From: Diphasiastrum complanatum
Taxonomy: Eukaryota; Streptophyta; Lycopodiopsida; Lycopodiales; Lycopodiaceae
Direction: 5' to 3'
Assembly: GCA_029204225.1 (NCBI GenBank)
Contig: CM055095.1
Coordinates: 50,726,841 to 50,790,840 of the forward strand
DNA length: 64,000 nt
Below, in pieces: positions 61,138 through 64,000 of this stretch; positions within the stretch are counted from its first letter, which is position 1; each line of letters starts with the position of its first letter. The position numbers and the translations under genes are program-made. The notes beneath the pieces were generated by a model. The model did no database searches. It was not told the DNA's origin and was given only the letters and a program-made list of their open reading frames with translations.

Positions 61138-62510
61138 TTAATCTGGATTCTTGAATGCCTTGATTTTCAAATTCAAGATAGCACAAAAAAATTTGTGCAC
61201 TTTTTGACTTAACTCTTTTGTAAATATATTAGCTGCCATGTACTGGATTATGCAAAATTTCATACTTACCTCCTTGTTGAGTATTTTGCTCCTAATGTAG
61301 TGGTACTTAATCTCGATGTGTTTTCTCTTGGAATGAAATCTAGGATTGATCAATAATGCAATAACACTATGATTGTCGCAATGAATAATTGTTGGAGCAA
61401 ATTGCTTGAGACCAATATCAGACAATAAATTTCTCAACCAAGTTGCCTCTTTGGTGGCTTGAGAAGCTACAATGTATTCGGATTCGGTGGATGACATTGC
61501 AATGGAGGTCTATTTTTTATTGTTCCAAGATATTGGACCATTATGGAATAGGAAGATAAATCCAGAAATTGATCTTTTGGTGTCAAAATCGCTTGCCCAA
61601 TATGTATATCCATGAAGTGTATGGATATCAGACGAATTGACATCACCATGGCAGATGTAGAGGTTGATAGTGGTTAGTACATATCTGATTACTCTAGAAA
61701 GAGCTCTCCAGTGGATCATACCAGGGTTGTTTATGTATTGACTCAGGGAATTGATGGCATATGCAAGATTTGTCCTGGTCGAGATCATTGCATAAATCAG
61801 AGATCTGATAATTGATTGATATAGATATCCATTCATTTCGGCCTTCTCCTCATTGGTTTGAGGACATTTTTCCTTGAATAATTTAAGACTTGGATCCATG
61901 GGATTATGTACAAACTTGCAATTCATGAAATTGTATTTCGTCAACAAATTATGGAGGTACCTTTGTTGGGTGATGTAGAGAAGTCTTCAATTTCTGTCTC
62001 TATGGATTTGAATCTGAAGACAATAGTGTGCCTCTCCAAGATCTATCATCTCAAATTATTGGAATAGCATCCTCTTAGTATCCTTTGTCAGTCCAATATT
62101 GTTGCTGAACAACAACGTATCATCCACATAGAGTGTGATGATGACAACAAATTGATCTACAACTTTGAAATATACGTTATAGTCTGCAGAGCTAGATTCA
62201 AATCCATGATCTATTAAGAATGTGTTAATTCGATGGAACCATGCTTTGGATGATTGCTTCAAACTGTACAAAGATTTATGGAGTTTGCATACCTAATCTT
62301 CTCGATCATTGAGGACGTAGTCTTCTAGCTGGATCATATAGATGCCATCCTCGATAACTCCATTGAGGAATGTTGCTTGTACATCCATCTGGTGTACCTC
62401 AAGATTTGCTGCAACAACATACGAAAGTAGCAGTCGAATAGAGGTGTGCTTGACGACTGTGGAAGTGATGAGCAAGTGGTGCATGGATCGGAAGTGCGAC
62501 AATTACCAGC
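61138..62510 (-). pseudogene. Copia F RT-RNase H remnant
   Basis: The minus strand carries LEVHQMDVQATFLNGVIEDG, YSLKQSSKAWFHRI, ITLYVDDTLLFSNN, YLYQSIIRSLIYAMISTRTN, YTYWASDFDTKRSISGFIF, SSTESEYIVASQATKEATWL and HCDNHSVIALLINPRFHSKR with a stop at 61138. Stops near 62290, 62050 and 61508 and frame changes break it. Upstream of about 62510 the element is truncated; no gag or integrase is seen. Confidence 0.85.
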
Positions 62511-63275
62511 TAGCGTTCAAGATGGAAACAATCATAATTATTGTGCAATAGAACAACAGTACAAGGGACAAAAATTGCACTATGATAATAATAAGAACTG
62601 AGTACAAAAATGCTTGAAGCTGGGCGGAAGACAGAAGACACAAAACAAGCTTCAACTGATAACTTGTTGAAGATTAACTACCAACCTCTCAAAAAACTGG
62701 ACTTAACCATTTTACAACAAAACGCCTGTAGGAAGATAGCTTAATCAGTGTGTTAACTCCAATGTAGATCCTCCTTAATGATTGGAAGTCCAATGAGCAG
62801 AAAACTGACATTAATCTACTTAATTACATCCATCCTACAGTAGGTAGCCGTCATATAATAGTGAATGTATGTACAAGAGTAGGTGGACTGTCAACATCGC
62901 AACACGGGTCAGAATTCTAACAATATCAAAATTTTACAAAGACTCGAGAATATACAAGGACTCAAAAAATATACACCGACTCAAAAAATTACAATGACTC
63001 AGAAAATTATAGATTTTTTGAGTCAATCCCATATCAAAAAATTTTGATTTTTGGGTATTGAAAAATCTCGGATTTTCGAGTCGATACAGTATCAAAAATT
63101 TCTAACTTTTGGATATAAAAAAATCTCGGATTTTTTGAGCCGATACAGTATCGAAATTTTTTGAAAAATGTCATTCGAGTTTCCACTATAATAATTTTTT
63201 GAGCCTTCCTTCTTTTTTTGGGTTTACAAAGATAGGTATAAACATGTTTTTCAGGATGCTTATTACCTAATGGAA
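62511..63275. other. Repeat-rich stretch with short inverted and direct repeats
   Basis: No coding motif. Between 62935 and 63170 short motifs recur: GACTCAAAAAAT four times, its complement TTTTTTGAGTC, and two copies of a ~58-bp unit (AAATCTCGGATTTT...CGATACAGTATC). GACTCAGAAAATTATAGATTTTTTGAGTC could form a hairpin. Confidence 0.5.
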
Positions 63276-63462
63276 TTGGGCTTGAGCATGAATTCCAACA
63301 CTGTCACTGAGCTACCAGCAGATAGAAAAGTAATCAATTGCAAATGGATCTTCAAGATCAAATATAATGTAGATGGCAGTATCAATAGAAGGAAAGCTTA
63401 ACTCATGGCAAAGAGATTTTCACAGATTCCCAATTTTTACTACTTTGAAACTTTGAGCAGCA
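63276..63462 (+). pseudogene. Copia RT fragment (N-terminal)
   Basis: The plus strand encodes NTVTELPADRKVINCKWIFK, then IKYNVDGSINRRKA, a stop, LMAKRFSQIPNFYYFETL. This is the start of a copia RT domain and breaks off before the catalytic region. It lies only about 30 bp upstream of a primer-binding site, where an LTR would be expected. Confidence 0.75.
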
Positions 63463-63489
63463 AATATTAATTTTTTTTATTTTCTGACA

Positions 63490-63506
63490 TGGTATCAAAG
63501 CAGGTG
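63490..63506 (+). other. Primer-binding site of a plus-strand copia (G)
   Basis: TGGTATCAAAGCAGGTG after a CA terminus at 63489. It is a near match to the usual site, with A for G at one position. Confidence 0.7.
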
Positions 63507-63634
63507 ACTCAATAATCTGCAATTTTTATTGCGAATTCAATCTTGTTTCTACCAAGACTTCATCTCAACAAATTCACAACCAACAGTTTCACGTTATTGT
63601 TGTTTCTAATTACGAGATCACACACAATACCAGA

Positions 63635-64000
63635 ATGGATTCGAGTTCTAGTTCTTCTCTGATTGACAAGCTCGATGGAGAGAACTACCATCTCTGGAAG
63701 TTCAAGATGAGAGTCATTTTACTAGCCAAGGAACTATGGGACATAGTTGATGGTGCTGAAATCAAGCCAAAGGCTGATGCAGCTAGCATCACCAAATGGA
63801 GGCAACTAGATGGCAAGGCATTTGCCTTAATCACTTTGAATGTCAGAGACTCTCAAATCAGTCATATCTAATCTGCACAGACTACTAAGGATGCTTGGGA
63901 CATCCTAGAAACTCTCTATGACATCAGAGATGTCACTTCCAAATTACATCTGAGGAAGAAATTCTTCACACTCAGAATGTTTGATGTAGACACCATTTCT
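63635..64000 (+). pseudogene. Copia G gag, N-terminal part, runs off the window
   Basis: ATG at 63635: MDSSSSSSLIDKLDGENYHL, then WKFKMRVILLAKELWDIVDG and ALITLNVRDSQISHI. A TAA follows at 63869-63871. The same frame continues with AQTTKDAWDILETLYDIRD and LHLRKKFFTLRM to the window end. This is a UBN2-type copia gag with a single early stop. The rest of the element lies to the right. Confidence 0.85.

Overview
This is a repeat-dense stretch of a large plant nuclear genome. Nearly all of it is LTR retrotransposons: Ty1/copia with tRNA-iMet-type primer sites (TGGTATCAGAGC), plus Ty3/gypsy. There is also a decayed Penelope-like element, a MITE, tandem repeats and long (GA)n tracts. Only two host genes are visible. 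One is the last two exons of a STELLO-like Golgi protein gene (8181-9391, + strand). The other is a short CC-type glutaredoxin gene (53408-53782, - strand). CC-type glutaredoxins and STELLO proteins point to a land plant. Nested elements, introns apparently full of repeats and a Penelope-type RT suit a fern, lycophyte or gymnosperm, but the species cannot be fixed from sequence alone.

Layout. 1-6272: deleted copia element A (+), cut by the left window edge and carrying a nested minus-strand gag-only copia element B (646-3255). 6273-7796: two remnants of Ty3/gypsy gag-protease (-). 8181-9391: STELLO-like 3' exons. 9577-11867: mostly featureless. 11868-23628: two full-length copies of copia element C (-) in the arrangement LTR-internal-LTR-internal-LTR, with an exact 5450-bp period and an intact 1326-codon polyprotein in each copy. 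23629-25470: an LTR/primer site and a decayed minus-strand copia. 26903-29766: (GA)n tracts, a 64-bp tandem repeat and a possible small promoter. 29780-31190: Penelope-like RT remnant (-).

32305-45763: a large degenerate Ty3/gypsy element (-) with gag, protease, RT, RNase H and integrase, then a block of heat-shock-element-like dyads, then an extra coiled-coil ORF after pol. Copia element D (37052-42438, 5-bp target duplication CTTTC) sits inside its RT. Element D has its own gag-protease block inverted relative to its pol. 46330-46640: second copy of a (GA)n-ended repeat. 48225-51426: a MITE and a four-unit tandem array. 53408-53858: glutaredoxin gene and TATA box. 56400-64000: fragments of at least four more copia elements.

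How it fits together. The only apparently translation-competent mobile genes are the two copies of element C, which encode gag, protease, integrase, RT and RNase H. The other elements are deleted, frameshifted, inverted or nested and would need enzymes supplied in trans. The most unusual signals are the exact tandem copia pair, the TTCnnGAA array next to an unrecognised coiled-coil/Trp-rich ORF in a gypsy element, the inverted gag-protease block, and the Penelope-like RT. I saw no CRISPR, rRNA, tRNA or organellar DNA.
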